Source: Limnoperna fortunei (Eukaryota; Mollusca; Bivalvia; Mytilida; Modiolidae). From it: 64,000 nt of DNA. The notes below the pieces were generated by a model that was not told where the DNA came from, searched no databases, and worked only from the letters and a program-made list of their open reading frames with translations. The translations under genes were made by a program, and so were the position numbers. Shown in pieces: positions 12,455 to 24,300 of the stretch; position 1 is the first letter of the stretch, and the number at the start of each line of letters is the position of its first letter. Location of the stretch: contig OX104115.1 in assembly GCA_944474755.1 (NCBI GenBank), positions 65,392,605 to 65,456,604 of the forward strand, given 5' to 3'.

Positions 12455-12646
12455 TTAAAGGAATTCAGCTAACTGAGAAAAGTCGACATTTTCTGGTATA
12501 ACATTTTCACTATATAGGATCTTACTGTCTCTGATGGTTTCCGTTACTTCATTCTTATAGGTTATGTCCCGACGAGTCATTGTCAATGTAATTGTATGCG
12601 TTGCAATATTCACAACTTCAGTTTGAGGGAATTCTTCTCCCAACAT
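12455..12646 (-). CDS. Small ORF in the 3' non-pol region of the gypsy element
   Basis: A 63-residue frame starting with ATG (MLGEEFPQTEV) and ending QLAEFL, lying 34 bases after the stop of the zinc-finger ORF on the same strand. It resembles no family I recognise. It may be a second exon or an extension of the zinc-finger ORF, or a chance frame. It sits where an env or accessory ORF would lie. Confidence 0.35.
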   Translation of the reverse strand: MLGEEFPQTEVVNIATHTITLTMTRRDITYKNEVTETIRDSKILYSENVIPENVDFSQLAEFL

Positions 12647-12679
12647 GATAACAGAGTCACAATCCGAAAACGGACCCCT

Positions 12680-13220
12680 TTAATTGTCTTCTGTATTTGT
12701 ACTTTCTGTCTCGCATGAATTTTCACTTTTATTTTGGTAAGTTTTTAATGTTTTATCCCTTAGTTCTTTGGATATATTTTCAAACGTGTTTTCTAGTTGG
12801 TTAAAGTCAAAGAGTTCGGGTGATGAAATTGGTGAGAGCTGTAGGTTACATTTAGCAGCTTCTTCCTTTCCTTTGAAAAAGTCGAATATTTCCTCATCAT
12901 CAGAGATGTCAGAATAATCAAACAGATAAATGCGACATACTTTGCCTTTTTCCTTCTTCTATCAACTCCTCTGTAGAGACTCCTTCTACAAAAGTTTTCA
13001 TTATTTCAATATCGGCTTCGTCCTTATGATATCTGTGGTATTTTGTCAAATGGCAGAAGAGGTAGTGCTTTCTGGAAAATAGTTTTGTACATCCCTTAAC
13101 TGGACATATCCTCACAAATCCGCAGTTGGCATGTTGCTCATTCAGGTGTCTTTCTAAATTCCATTTAGTTGAAAAAGTTTTGAAACATTCTTCGCAATCT
13201 AGTCTTTTTTTGGAGCTCAT
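12680..13220 (-). pseudogene. Accessory C2H2 zinc-finger ORF of the gypsy element, one frameshift
   Basis: From an ATG at 13220 (MSSKKRLDCEEC) the frame encodes two C2H2 fingers: C9-x2-C12-x12-H25-x4-H30 and C39-x4-C44-x12-H57-x4-H62. After about residue 90 the frame ends early, but the next frame continues with an acidic, Ser-rich tail (LFDYSDISDDEEIFDFF ...) to a stop at 12680-12682. The break lies in an A-run (T-run on the plus strand) at about 12946-12951, consistent with a one-base insertion. The ORF is sense to the element and lies between the chromodomain and the 3' LTR. Such an ORF is not part of the basic Ty3/gypsy set, so it is probably an acquired accessory gene. Confidence 0.7.
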
Positions 13221-13274
13221 AGTGTTGTTGAATTTTGAAATTAGAATCAAAGAGTGGGAATGAGTACCCAGCAC

Positions 13275-14082
13275 AATTCTTTCAATTGTGCCAAACTCAC
13301 GTCAAGAAATTTGACAGTATCTTAAAATGTCAGCATAGTGGATAAATACATATAGAAATGGTCAAGGGTAAATCTAAAATACATATTTTATTCCTGCAAA
13401 ACTGCTATCTTCAAATTTTTGGTCAGGAACAATCCAGAAAAAAAAATATAAAGTGTCAACAGTTAGTTTTCTGCATGAATTAGTATAAAGGTGTGCAAAT
13501 ACTAATCCAATTATTTAAGATTTTCTACTAAATTTGTTATTTTTGGCATTAGCACAGCTCTTTTACCTTTAGCGTAGCTTGACCGACACCAGACATATCC
13601 AGAATCGTACGTGACAGTCCTATGTTCTCTCAAAATTTCATGACCACTTTAAAACCTTCCAAGAGAAAACCAACTTCCGGGGTAAACCCCATTGTAAAAA
13701 TAGTACTTTCTTTTAAAAAAATCTTGGTTTATAGGTCACGTAGTAAATGTGACATAAAATATACTAAACAACATTAGAACAGACCATGTTAGGACTCAAA
13801 ATTTTTCGAATATATTTACCTTTCAGAAAAATTTTCATTTATTACAATCCATACAGTAGTTTTTAATATACACTAAGATAAACAGGACTATTTTGTTTGT
13901 AAGTACTATTTTCTTATATGTTCTAAATTTGATTGGTCCCCTTTAGTGTCTTGATACCTAAAGACAATAATACATAGCAAATCGTAATGTTATATCTCTT
14001 GTGACATCAGTAAGGTCATAAACATAAGTGTCGTGTGATAAAACAATTTAAATGCAATAATCTCTTTCGACTGTTTTAAACA
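13275..14082. other. Non-coding part of the gypsy element
   Basis: About 800 bases between the chromodomain stop and the zinc-finger ORF. No open frame or motif was recognised on either strand. Confidence 0.5.
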
Positions 14083-14427
14083 TTAGCAATTCCTTTGTCG
14101 GTATGAGGCAGCTCTTCCCTTGTAATTACTTTCAAACTTTTCTAATAAATCACCAGGTATTTGATCTGGGTTGATCCATGATTCTTCCAATCTATCATCC
14201 TTATATTTTACAAAATACTTTGGTTCCAAACGACCTTTTTCATATCTTGTATAAAGTTTGTCCAACACCTCATCAATTTCAATATTATCATTAAAGGTGT
14301 TATCATTTGTCTCTTCATTATTATCTACATTGAATTCCTCTTCTTCACTTGAAAACATATTACGTGCCTCTGGTGGGTCATCGAGGTCAACAAAATACTT
14401 CATTCTGTTGTTGTTTTTTATTGTCAC
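14083..14427 (-). pseudogene. Gypsy pol C-terminal chromodomain
   Basis: An acidic linker (SSEEEEFNVDNNEETND) is followed by a chromodomain-like fold signature: IDEVLDKLYTRYEKGRLEPK, then YFVKYK, then EESWINPDQI and LLEKFESNY. This pattern (hydrophobic-rich start, Y-x-V-K-Y/W-K, E-x-x-W-x-P-x-x-I) fits chromodomains at the end of integrase in chromoviruses, which guide integration to chromatin. It is out of frame with the preceding integrase because of decay. Confidence 0.7.
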
Positions 14428-15330
14428 AACCTTCGATCTTGTAGTTTACTGGAGATGTTTGGCAAATAATCCTAGGCGGACTGCTCCAGGGATGTAATAG
14501 TTTGTGAGATAATCCTGGCTTAGATGCTGGTGAAAATATCCACACTTTATCTCATATATTAAAATCAGGTACACTTGACTTTCTATCAGCGTTTCTCTTT
14601 TGCTTCTGCTGTGACAACTCAATGTTACTTTTGACTAATGTAAAGGCCTCTTGTAAACGGTTAAGCATCTCTGATTTGTAATTGTCAACATCAGTATATT
14701 GAATGGTTGGGGAATACAAGGCTACTTCTGTAAGCAATCTAGCATCACGCACATAGGTAAGGTAAAACGGGGTCTCCAGAGTACTTTTTTGTACACTTGT
14801 CCTGTAAATAAATAAGGAATATACATATCCCAGTCCTTATGGTTTTCACCAGCAAACATCGATATCATATGAGCGAGAATTCATTGAATCATTCAATTCA
14901 ACTAATTCATCACATTGTGGATGATAAGCCGATGCGAACACTTTCTTGGTGTTCAACAGAGCACAAATCTCTTTCAATAAATTAGACATACATGCCTGTC
15001 CTCGATCAGTAACACTCGTGGAGCAGAATGTCTTCAAACAACTTCTTCAACAAATAATTTTGAAACAGTAACCGCGTCAGCTGTCCTAATAAAAAAAGGC
15101 TTCGGTCCATTTTGTCAAATAATCCGTAAATACAACAACATAGCGATTTCCCATAAGACTCGGTGGGAAGGGACCAGGAATATTCACAGCAACACGATCG
15201 AATGGTCCTTCTCCAGGTATAGGTAAAAGTGGCGCAGGTGTTCTACCCTTAGAAGTTTTCCTTGTTGTACACTTAATACAGGACTTACACCAATAATCAA
15301 TATCTCATGTTCATTCCAATCCAGTAAAAT
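14428..15330 (-). pseudogene. Gypsy integrase, broken
   Basis: Several frames together give an integrase: a zinc-binding tail CKSCIKCTTRK near 15270, then DRVAVNIPGPFPPSLMGNRY and VVVFTDYLTKWTEAFF, then VTDRGQACMS, KVFASAYHPQ, and finally ARLLTEVALYSPTIQYTD with a degenerate GPY/F-like stretch near 14460-14530. The first catalytic Asp (usually D-x-x-GP) is Asn here (VNIPGP), while the second (TDRG) is kept. Stops separate the parts. Confidence 0.85.
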
Positions 15331-15749
15331 CTTTCCTGAACTTTGTAATACGTTTTACGAAATCCTAAATGTCCTGCTGTAGTATCATTATGGCACCAGT
15401 GTAATACTTAATCAATGAGTGAGCGTGGAACAACTAATTGCTTCTTCACATGCTTACGTTTTCTAGGTCCTGGCGTCCATAAATGATATAGAACATCATC
15501 AAAAATCTCATAATCTGGAGAACATGCAACAATCTTCCTGCAATCCATTACATTTTCAAGTAAAATTCCATCCTTTAATTACCGTATATTGGGACGCAAG
15601 TTTGGATCTTTCTACTGTATATCTCTGATGTTGTCCAACTGCAATCCCGCAGGTGAATCTTCAGTAAATCCAGCAATGACATCCTGCCTTGACAATCCAT
15701 TATCATTCTTATGTGTTTTACCGGCCCTATACTTAATTTGAATATCACA

Positions 15750-16928
15750 TTAAGAAAGAACCAATAAGGCCCAACGTGCTAATCGGCCACTTGGATTCCT
15801 GATAGACATTAACCATCTCAAAGGGTTATGATGAGCAATAACAACAAACTTATGACCATAAAGGTATTGTCTAAAAACCTGAACACCATATATTATTGAC
15901 AAAGCTTCCTTTTCTATAACAGCATAATTCATTTCGTGTTTCTTTAATTGCTGGCTGGCATATCCTATTGGTTGTCCACTTTGTCTGAGTCCTCTTTCTG
16001 TGCCAAAACAACGCCAAGTCTGAGGTCTGAACTATCACAGTACAGAATAAAGTTTTGAACAGCTTCAACTTTCTTTGGATCTGCTTTGATTCCCTCTCCT
16101 GAAACTATGTGTCTTAGAAATGAAACTTCAGCCTTAATAAAGGAACACTTTTTTGTTTTAGTTTTAAGTTTGCACTACGAAAACGACTAAACACTTCTCG
16201 TAATCTCACCAAATGATCTTCAAAGGTCTTCGAAAATACAATGACGTCATCAATTGCCATTTCCACTGAATACCGGCGAGTAACATGTCCATAAGTCTTT
16301 GAAATATACTGGGTGCACTGCACAATCCAAACGGCATTTCATTGTATTCATATAACCCTTCTCTTGAAATAAATGCTGTTTGTTCCTTGTCCTTTTCTGA
16401 TACAGGTACTTGAAAGTATCCCTGAGCAATATCCATTACGGAGAAATACTTGGTATCTCTGAAAGCTTTAATCATATCATCAATTCTTGGTAACGGATAC
16501 ACATCCTTCTTAGTTACAGCATTTACACGCCTGTAGTCTATACAACAACGAGTTGGTGCATCTTTCTTTTTAACAAGTACAATAAGAGGGGCCCAAGGAC
16601 TATGCAAAGATCTAATGATGTTTCTGTCCAACATCTTCTTAACATGCTCCTGAATTTCCGTCTTTTGTGAAAAGGTTTCCCTATATGGACGCTGTTTAAT
16701 GGGAGCGTGTCCGTTTGTGTCAATGGTATGTTTCATCAAAGTTGTAGCTCCAAGGTCATTGTCATTGTCATCTTTTGAAAAAATATCAGAGAATTCAGAC
16801 ATAAGAGAACGAAACTTCTGTTGCTCTGCTTCTGACATCAAATTCCATCTAATCGCAATATCTTTGTAATCCTGATCGTGCTTCTTCGTGCTCCCAAAAT
16901 TTTCTGGTTTTGCAGATATATCAATCAC
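15750..16928 (-). pseudogene. Gypsy reverse transcriptase and RNase H, frameshifted
   Basis: The main frame 16206-16928 encodes the RT fingers and palm: SPWAPLIVLVKKKDAPTRCC, IDYRRVNAVTK, YPLPRIDD, FSVMDIAQGYFQVPVSE (motif A Asp), FGLCSAPSIFQRLMD. The next motif, in a shifted frame at about 16255, reads AIDDVIVFSKTFEDH, so the usual Tyr of YxDD is Ala. RNase H follows at 15750-15932 with EKEALSIIYGVQVFRQYLYG and HHNPLRWL. At least two frameshifts separate the parts. Confidence 0.93.
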
Positions 16929-17386
16929 TGCACAATCAGAAGTTTCCTCAAAAGTTTTTTTGTATTTTCATACAGTTTCACACTATCTGAGTACTCGCAT
17001 AAAAGCTCCATTGGAAAAAATTCTAGTGACTGCTCTAGCAGGATAAAGTCCATATTTCTCAATCATTTGCTCCTTTGGCTCAAGAATATCCAATTTTCCT
17101 TCATTAACACAAGATACTTTGACGGCACATAGTAATTCTGATCTCGGAGGTTACTTTGACGGCACATAGTAATTCTGATCGCGGAGGTATTTCAACAGAT
17201 TTTATTAAGTTGACTGAATATACATAGGCTCCTTGTTCCTACTTTTGTTTCCACACATTCACCATTCCAGTAAACCAATGCTGTTTATAATATCATTTCC
17301 AATGATAGCATCATATTTTAAATCATCCACTACATACATAATTTGCTTCGAAATATCAGAATTAACGCAAATTTCACATTCGAGCA

Positions 17387-17803
17387 TTATCCCAATAAGC
17401 TGTCCAGTTGATGATACCATGAAGAGTACTTAATATTTGTAATTTTCTTTGAAGGCACAAACTTGGAATCAATTAATGAAACAACAGCACCAGTATCTAG
17501 TAGTAAAGTAGCATCATTGTGAAATAGCTTCCCAAGAACTTGAATGCCATGATTTTGATCAGGTACCAACAAGTTAAGTGCTAGAGTTTCAGCACTTTGC
17601 AAATTAAAATCTTTAACAGGACTAAAATTGCAATTAAAATCTGAATTTTTATCTGCAGTAAATGCTTTTCTAGGTACAAAGGATGCCTTCCCCTGCTTAA
17701 AGAAAGCCTGCACATGTTTAAACGCTGATGCGCACTCTAGACCGACCCTTATTATCAATCTCCCTTTTATGACAATATCGTTGTACATGTTGTGAATTCC
17801 CAT
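17387..17803 (-). pseudogene. Gypsy aspartic protease
   Basis: The minus-strand frame carries VLGKLFHNDATLLLDTGAVV, the DTGA active site of retropepsin-type proteases, followed by SLIDSKFVPS. The frame overlaps the gag end in another phase and closes at a stop after YSSWYHQLDSLLG. Confidence 0.85.
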
Positions 17804-18571
17804 ATCGTCTTCCAGTACGATTATAATTATGCTCCTTAGGTTTGCTTTCTAAACTGTTCAGTTTCTTCTCCAAATTTTCAAGTTTGCTGGCTAAACTCTC
17901 AACACTTTTGCAAAATATTATTATCACTGGACACAACATTAACACTGACTGGATTGGACTCCGCCCGAATAAGATTTTCATTACACTCTTCTCTCTTTGC
18001 AATTCTAAAGGCCTGCTCAAAACTCTGTGGATCACTCATCATAACAAACCTTTTAATATTAGTTAGAAGCCCTTGTAAAAATTGCTCCTTTACATGTCGA
18101 TTATTCCCATCCATCGAAACTCCACCATGAGCACGCCTGACTAATTTCAGAATAGCATTTCCATAGTCCTCTACACTTTCAGACGACAGCTGTTTTCTTC
18201 CAAATAGCTCAGAACAATACATTATTTCTAATTCTTTAGGACAAAATCTCTTTTTTAGACTATACACTGTTTTGTCATATTCTTCTTGAATGCTTGAATC
18301 TAGATCTTCAAAGAAATCAGCTGCTCTGCCTCGTAAAAATGCTGGTAACATGACTGCCTTCTTGTCCTTACTCCACCGATTAGCCTTGCTAATTCTTTCG
18401 AATGTTTTTATCCAACTTTCGAAGTCCTCGCCAACTTCACCAAAGAATTTAGATGGCGTAATATGCAATCTCTGTTCTGGAAAAAGTCTCCTGCACTACA
18501 GTAACGCTTGATGCTAAAACATTTTCATCTGGAGATAAACTCCCATTCCTATGCCTATTTCCACGTGGCAT
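17718..18571 (-). pseudogene. Gypsy gag, frameshifted, with ruined zinc knuckle
   Basis: A start ATG at 18571 (MPRGNRHRNGSLS) runs into a one-base frameshift near a T-run at about 18486; the main gag frame 17899-18468 then encodes a capsid-like region (FESWIKTFERI, LPAFLRGRAADFF, SLKKRFCPKEL, FLQGL). A second shift leads to a coiled stretch (SLASKLENLEKKLNSLESK) and a nucleocapsid-like TGRRYGNSQHVQRYCHKR. The CCHC knuckle keeps H-x4-C, but the first two Cys positions read Gly and Tyr. Confidence 0.82.
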
Positions 18572-18662
18572 GATTACAGAAAAATTCACTTACTCTGTAT
18601 AAAAAATACAAATAAATCCAAATATTTTGAAATTTCACACACAAAATGTGTACTTTAGAATC

Positions 18663-18680
18663 GGATCCCACTTCTGACAC
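18663..18680 (-). other. Primer binding site, tRNA-Leu-like
   Basis: On the minus strand the bases TGTCAGAAGTGGGATCC lie 11 bases inside the 5' LTR. They resemble the complement of the 3' acceptor and T-stem of animal tRNA-Leu. The leading TGG is altered, in keeping with decay. Confidence 0.65.
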
Positions 18681-18690
18681 AAAAAATTAA

Positions 18691-19466
18691 TGTGACAGCA
18701 GTCTAGTATAAATGACTATAAACAGACATACGGATGCAGTGATGCTGGCTTTCTTTAGTCCTTAAAATCACATAAACACTAATTGTATTAATCTCCAGTT
18801 TATTAAATATATATACATCTCAGTTATCTACAGTCAATTTTACAACATAGTAAGTGGAATTCCTTTCACAAAATCAGGACCAAACATAACATTCAGGATA
18901 TTCTAAATCCTATCGGCCAAACGCATATGAGGTACAATTGTAACCGTTGAGTATAATTCAACATAGTGAAATAACTAAAAAATAATTCACAACAAAACAC
19001 GCATAAATCCTATAATACAGAACACAGACTTATACAAAGACACAGGTGAATCCATTAACCATTAAGTAAATCCAAAAACATCTCATGGCTCATATCAAAA
19101 TAACACCAAAGAACCTACTCTAACATTAACACAACTGCCTCTTCTGACCAAACAAACAACTTGGTACTTATATACCCAAGCCTTATCACCTGACCTCAAT
19201 TATCTCCTAAAAATTTCTCCTTAATTTCTCCTAAAAATCTCCTAACTTTCTCCTTATTTTCTCCTAACACTTACATCACCATAATAGTAAACAAACCATA
19301 ACTCAGTTTAAACATGCATATACAGAACTGATAAAAGATATCATATTACTACTTTCACTACTCCCAGGCTAAGTTAATGACTTTTACCCATGGACAATAC
19401 ATAGATAACACTATAAAGACTTAAACATAGCTGCTTATCAATTGGATACAAATTGTAATTATGACA
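18691..19466 (-). repeat. 5' LTR of the gypsy element
   Basis: Starts TGTGACAGCAG and ends ATGACA, an imperfect terminal inverted pair, followed by the ATGG target duplication. Matches the left LTR, with differences including a duplicated ttct near 18750 and extra tctcctaa-type units at about 19200-19270. Confidence 0.93.
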
Positions 19467-19640
19467 ATGGTGATTACATTTTACAACTTATACGTTATAC
19501 TAGATTTTGCTTTGTGCTGAACCGGAGTGCGCTTTTGACTATTAATCCTCTTAAACGGGCGCTTGTAAATAGGTTGATGATATTCCTACAGTTTTATTCC
19601 CGTTGCCTTGAATTATTTGATATTTGACTGCGCCAATCTA
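19467..19640 (+). pseudogene. RT-family relic, 3' piece after the gypsy insertion
   Basis: Begins with the second ATGG copy and continues the interrupted relic: coding for QLIRYTRFCFVLNRSALLT and later LQFYSRCLELFD. This lines up with QLIHY ... FLDRSLLLTAKLL ... LQKFYGRHNDLID in the uninterrupted copy at 27530-27720. Confidence 0.75.
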
Positions 19641-20140
19641 TTTGCAATAAACTTTTTACGTCGGGATGTATCAGTAAGCCAATGGTATCTGTTTGTGCTG
19701 AAATATATTTATATTCACAATAGGTCATAGATAAACCAAAATATTATTGGGAGCATTATGTAATTTCATTAGTTAAATTTCCCTCCCAAAAACGCTTATT
19801 GCAATACGCGTTTCTATTGCAAAACGGGTTGACTTCTAAAGCCGTTAATTCGGTGGTAAATGTGCTGATATATGTTTATATTCACAATAGTTCATAGATA
19901 AACCAATAAGAAGCGATCTTTAGTTTCATTAATTAAATGTTCGTTTAAAAATATTTTTATTGCAAACGGGTTAATGCAAAATGTGTTCTTATTGCAAAAC
20001 GGGTTGACTACTCAAACCCATTTTCCAATAAACTGTTGATGTCGCCATGTATCAGTAACTCGATGGCATATGTTTGCGTTTATATAAATTTATATTAACA
20101 ATGGTTCATACGTAGATAAACAAAACATTATTCGATCATT
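19641..20140. repeat. Three diverged ~190-base units of the acgggtt repeat family
   Basis: Units begin near 19680, 19870 and 20060. Each holds gtttatattcacaatag-tcatagataaacca-type sequence, and motifs such as ttattgcaaaacgggttgac occur between them. The unit at 19855-20052 is the reverse complement of a relative at 4085-4290. The local palindrome gactactcaaacccattttc around 20010 faces the same motif inverted. Confidence 0.7.
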
Positions 20141-20159
20141 TATATGTAACGAACTGAAT

Positions 20160-20445
20160 ATAAAGTACAGGCCCAAATTGGGAAACGTATATCGGTTCGG
20201 AACTGGAAAAAAGAAACGCTACCGACCGATCATAGATCGATTCCTTCACAACAAGGACTTAGAAACTGGTCTTTCTAATACATACCGCCTTAAAAGAACA
20301 CCATTCTCTGTTAACCGACAGTATCCTGGCGAGGTGAAGTTTATATCAGGTGATGAAAAAGAAACGAAATCAGGGATGTCGCGTAAGACTAGTCAGATAT
20401 GATTTATATGTCGACGGACTCATGTACCACGATGAAAATGACATT
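20160..20445 (+). pseudogene. LINE ORF1-like relic (L1-type RNA-binding protein end)
   Basis: The frame gives VYRFGTGKKKRYRPIIDRFL, then NTYRLKRTPFSVNRQYPGEV. This resembles the C-terminal half of L1-type ORF1 proteins (R-PII-x-RF ... LKGT-F-V-x-QYP-E). An in-frame stop and a frame change follow, with DLYVDGRTHVPR-like coding just beyond (partly out of frame). It has no ATG and is a relic. Confidence 0.6.
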
Positions 20446-20876
20446 TAGTCGACCCCCTCTAAAACCAGCTGAAACAGATAGCACACACACAAACACCAGA
20501 CAATCTGTCATATGGCAAACGCCGACGAACATCAACGCCAAAACGCATATAGGACTCCCGAGGAGATTCTACCATTAGTTGTGACAAATGTATAGGAGAT
20601 GTTTGTTAATGTACCCATGTCTTAAATATATTTAATTTTTGTCATTGAAAAGTTGTGGTATATCGAAAAAATGCACTGCCCCTGAATTTTTATAATTTGT
20701 TAGTAGATATAATTTTATTTGCCTGACTGGGACGAGAACTGCTGATTTTGATACTATATTGATATCCCAGGCTATATTTTCGAAATACTAAGTAGACAAA
20801 AAGATAAACGAGTAAAATCAGGATGCATAGCTTTCGGGTTTAAATCAGATTTATTTAATTTTATAAAATAATTACA
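20446..20876. other. AT-rich sequence, nothing recognised
   Basis: Lies between the ORF1-like and endonuclease-like relics and may be decayed element sequence. No motif seen. Confidence 0.4.
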
Positions 20877-20878
20877 GA

Positions 20879-21230
20879 TATATACTCCTAAATGGAGATT
20901 TTAATCGTAGAACAGAGAAAGCTCCGGATTTGATAGAAATTGTTAACGACGGTCATAATCCTGTCAATAATGTACAGAATCATTGTTATACACTACCTGA
21001 TTTAGATATGAATCTTAAAAGATAAATAACTATGGTAACCTTTCAGAAATGTGTAAAAAATAAGAATTTGTTTATTTTTAATGATAGAGTCAGTGGTGAC
21101 AAAATGGGCATGTTTACTTGAAAGCCATCAAGTTTTGTTGACTATTTAATTTGTACACATGACATGTTATCTTTTATTCATACTTATTGAGCTCTGTATA
21201 AAAGTACCATAGAAACATGCTGACACCCCT
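20879..21230 (+). pseudogene. LINE endonuclease relic
   Basis: One plus-strand frame with two in-frame stops encodes YILLNGDFNRRTEKAPDLIE (the GDFN motif of apurinic-type endonucleases), then NLFIFNDRVSGDKMG and SSFVDYLICTHDML, all typical of the second half of that domain. With 20160-20445 it probably belongs to one L1-like element truncated just before the satellite. Confidence 0.8.
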
Positions 21231-21343
21231 CACCCCTTCTGAAGGTGAATAAAATTATTTCAATGGTATGAAAAAAACTAATGGGATGCTGATGAAGTAG
21301 AATCTTTCAAAGAAAATATTGACATTCATGAGGTTGGGCATCT

Positions 21344-24300
21344 GATATTGAATGAGGAACTAAAAATTTCGAATATTGAACCAGAAACAACGAATGTTGA
21401 ACTAGGAACTGCGAATGTTGAACTAGGAACTGAAAAATCGAATGTTGAACTAGGAACTGCGAATGTTGAACGAGGAACTAAAACTTTTGAATATTGAACC
21501 AGAAACAACGAATGTTGAACTAGGAACTGCGAATGTTGAACTAGGAACTGAAAAATCGAATGTTGAACTAGGAACTGCGAATGTTGAACGAGGAACTAAA
21601 AATTTTGAATATTGAACCAGTAACAACGAATGTTGAACTAGGAACTGCGAATGTTGAACTAGGAACTGAAAAATCGAATGTTGAACTAGGAACTGCGAAT
21701 GTTGAACGAGGAACTAAAACTTTTGAATATTGAACCAGAAACAACGAATGTTGAACTAGGAACTGCGAATGTTGAACTAGGAACTGAAAAATCGAATGTT
21801 GAACTAGGAACTGCGAATGTTAAACGAGGAACTAAAAATTTTGAATATTGAACCAGAAACAACGAATGTTGAACTAGGAACTGCGAATGTTGAACTAGGA
21901 ACTGAAAAATCGAATGTTGAACTAGGAACTGCGAATGTTGAACGAGGAACTAAAAATTTTTAATATTGAACCAGTAACAACGAATGTTGAACTAGGAACT
22001 GCGAATGTTGAACTAGGAACTGAAAAATCGAATGTTGAACTAGGAACTGCGAATGTTGAACGAGGAACTAAAAATTTTGAATATTGAACCAGAAACAACG
22101 AATGTTGAACTAGGAACTGCGAATGTTGAACTAGGAACTGAAAAATCGAATGTTGAACTAGGAACTGCGAATGTTGAACGAGGAACTAAAAATTTTGAAT
22201 ATTGAACCAGAAACAACGAATGTTGAACTAGGAACTGCGAATGTTGAACTAGGAACTGAAAAATCGAATGTTGAACTAGGAACTGCGAATGTTGAACGAG
22301 GAACTAAAAATTTTGAATATTGAACCAGAAACAACGAATGTTGAACTAGGAACTGCGAATGTTGAACTAGGAACTGAAAAATCGAATGTTGAACTAGGAA
22401 CTGCGAATGTTGAACGAGGAACTAAAAATTTTGAATATTGAACCAGTAACAACGAATGTTGAACTAGGAACTGCGAATGTTGAACTAGGAACTGAAAAAT
22501 CGAATGTTGAACTAGGAACTGCGAATGTTGAACGAGGAACTAACAATTTTGAATATTGAACCAGAAACAACGAATGTTGAACTAGGAACTGCGAATGTTG
22601 AACTAGGAACTGAAAAATCGAATGTTGAACTAGGAACTGCGAATGTTGAACTATGAACTAAAAATTTTGAATATTGAACCAGAAACAACGAATGTTGAAC
22701 TAGGAACTGCGAATGTTGAACTAGGAACTGAAAAATCGAATGTTGAACTAGGAACTGCGAATGTTGAACGAGGAACTAAAAATTTTGAATATTGAACCAG
22801 TAACAACGAATGTTGAACTAGGAACTGCGAATGTTGAACTAGGAACTGAAAAATCGAATGTTGAACTAGGAACTGCGAATGTTGAACGAGGAACTAAAAA
22901 TTTTGAATTTTGAACCAGAAACAACGAATGTTGAACTAGGAACTGCGAATGTTGAACCAGGAACTGAAAAATCGAATGTTGAACTAGGAACTGCGAATGT
23001 TGAACGAGGAACTAAAAATTTTGAATATTGAACAAGAAACAACGAATGTTGAACTAGGAACTGCGAATGTTGAACTAGGAACTGAAAAATCGAATGTTGA
23101 ACGAGGAACTAAAAATTTTGAATATTGAACCAGTAACAACGAATGTTGAACTAGGAACTGCGAATGTTGAACTAGGAACTGAAAAATCAAATGTTGAACT
23201 AGGAACTGCGAATGTTGAACGAGGAACTGAAAATTTTGAATATTGAACCAGAAACAACGAATGTTGAACTAGGAACTGCGAATGTTGAACTACGAACTGA
23301 AAAATCGAATCTTGAACTAGGAAATGCGAATGTTGAACGAGGAACTAAAAATTTTGAATATTGAACCAGAAACAACGAATGTTGAACTAGGAACTGCGAA
23401 TGTTGAACTAGGAACTGAAAAATCGAATGTTGAACTAGGAACTGCGAATGTTGAACGAGGAACTAAAAATTTTGAATATTGAACCAGAAACAACGAATGT
23501 TGAACTAGGAACTGCGAATGTTGAACTAGGAACTGAAAAATCGAATGTTGAACTAGGAACTGCGAATGTTGAACGAGGAACTAAAAATTTTGAATATTGA
23601 ACCAGAAACAACGAATGTTGAACTAGGAACTGCGAATGTTGAACTAGGAACTGAAAAATCGAATGTTGAACTAGGAACTGCGAATGTTGAACGAGGAACT
23701 AAAAATTTTGAATATTGAACCAGAAACAACGAATGTTGAACTAGGAACTGCGAATGTTGAACTAGGAACTGAAAAATCGAATGTTGAACTAGGAACTGCG
23801 AATGTTGAACGAGGAACTAACAATTTTGAATATTGAACCAGTAACAACGAATGTTGAACTAGGAACTGCGAATGTTGAACTAGGAACTGAAAAATCGAAT
23901 GTTGAACTAGGAACTGCGAATGTTGAACGAGGAACTAAAAATTTTGAATATTGAACCAGAAACAACGAATGTTGAACTAGGAACTGCGAATGTTGAACTA
24001 GGAACTGAAAAATCGAATGTTGGACTATGAACTAAAAATTTTGAATATTGAACCAGAAACAACGAATGTTGAACTAGGAACTGCGAATGTTGAACTAGGA
24101 ACTGAAAAATCGAATGTTGAACTAGGAACTGCGAATGTTGAACGAGGAACTAAAAATTTTGAATATTGAACCAGTAACAACGAATGTTGAACTAGGAACT
24201 GCGAATGTTGAACTAGGAACTGCGAATGTTGAACGAGGAACTAAAAATTTTGAATATTGAACCAGAAACAACGAATGTTGAACTAGGAACTGCGAATGTT

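Larger units (their letters stand above)
11442..19466 (-). mobile_element. Ty3/gypsy LTR retrotransposon, complete but decayed, with chromodomain and extra zinc-finger ORF
   Basis: Two LTRs of about 745 and 776 bases bound the element, with a 4-base target duplication. Reading the minus strand the order is 5' LTR, tRNA primer site, gag, protease, reverse transcriptase, RNase H, integrase, GPY/F-like module, chromodomain, a non-pol region with C2H2 zinc fingers, 3' LTR. Frameshifts and stops occur in gag, pol and the last ORF, and the LTRs differ by many substitutions and small indels, so the copy is old and inactive. The order protease-RT-RNase H-integrase is diagnostic for Ty3/gypsy. Confidence 0.95.
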
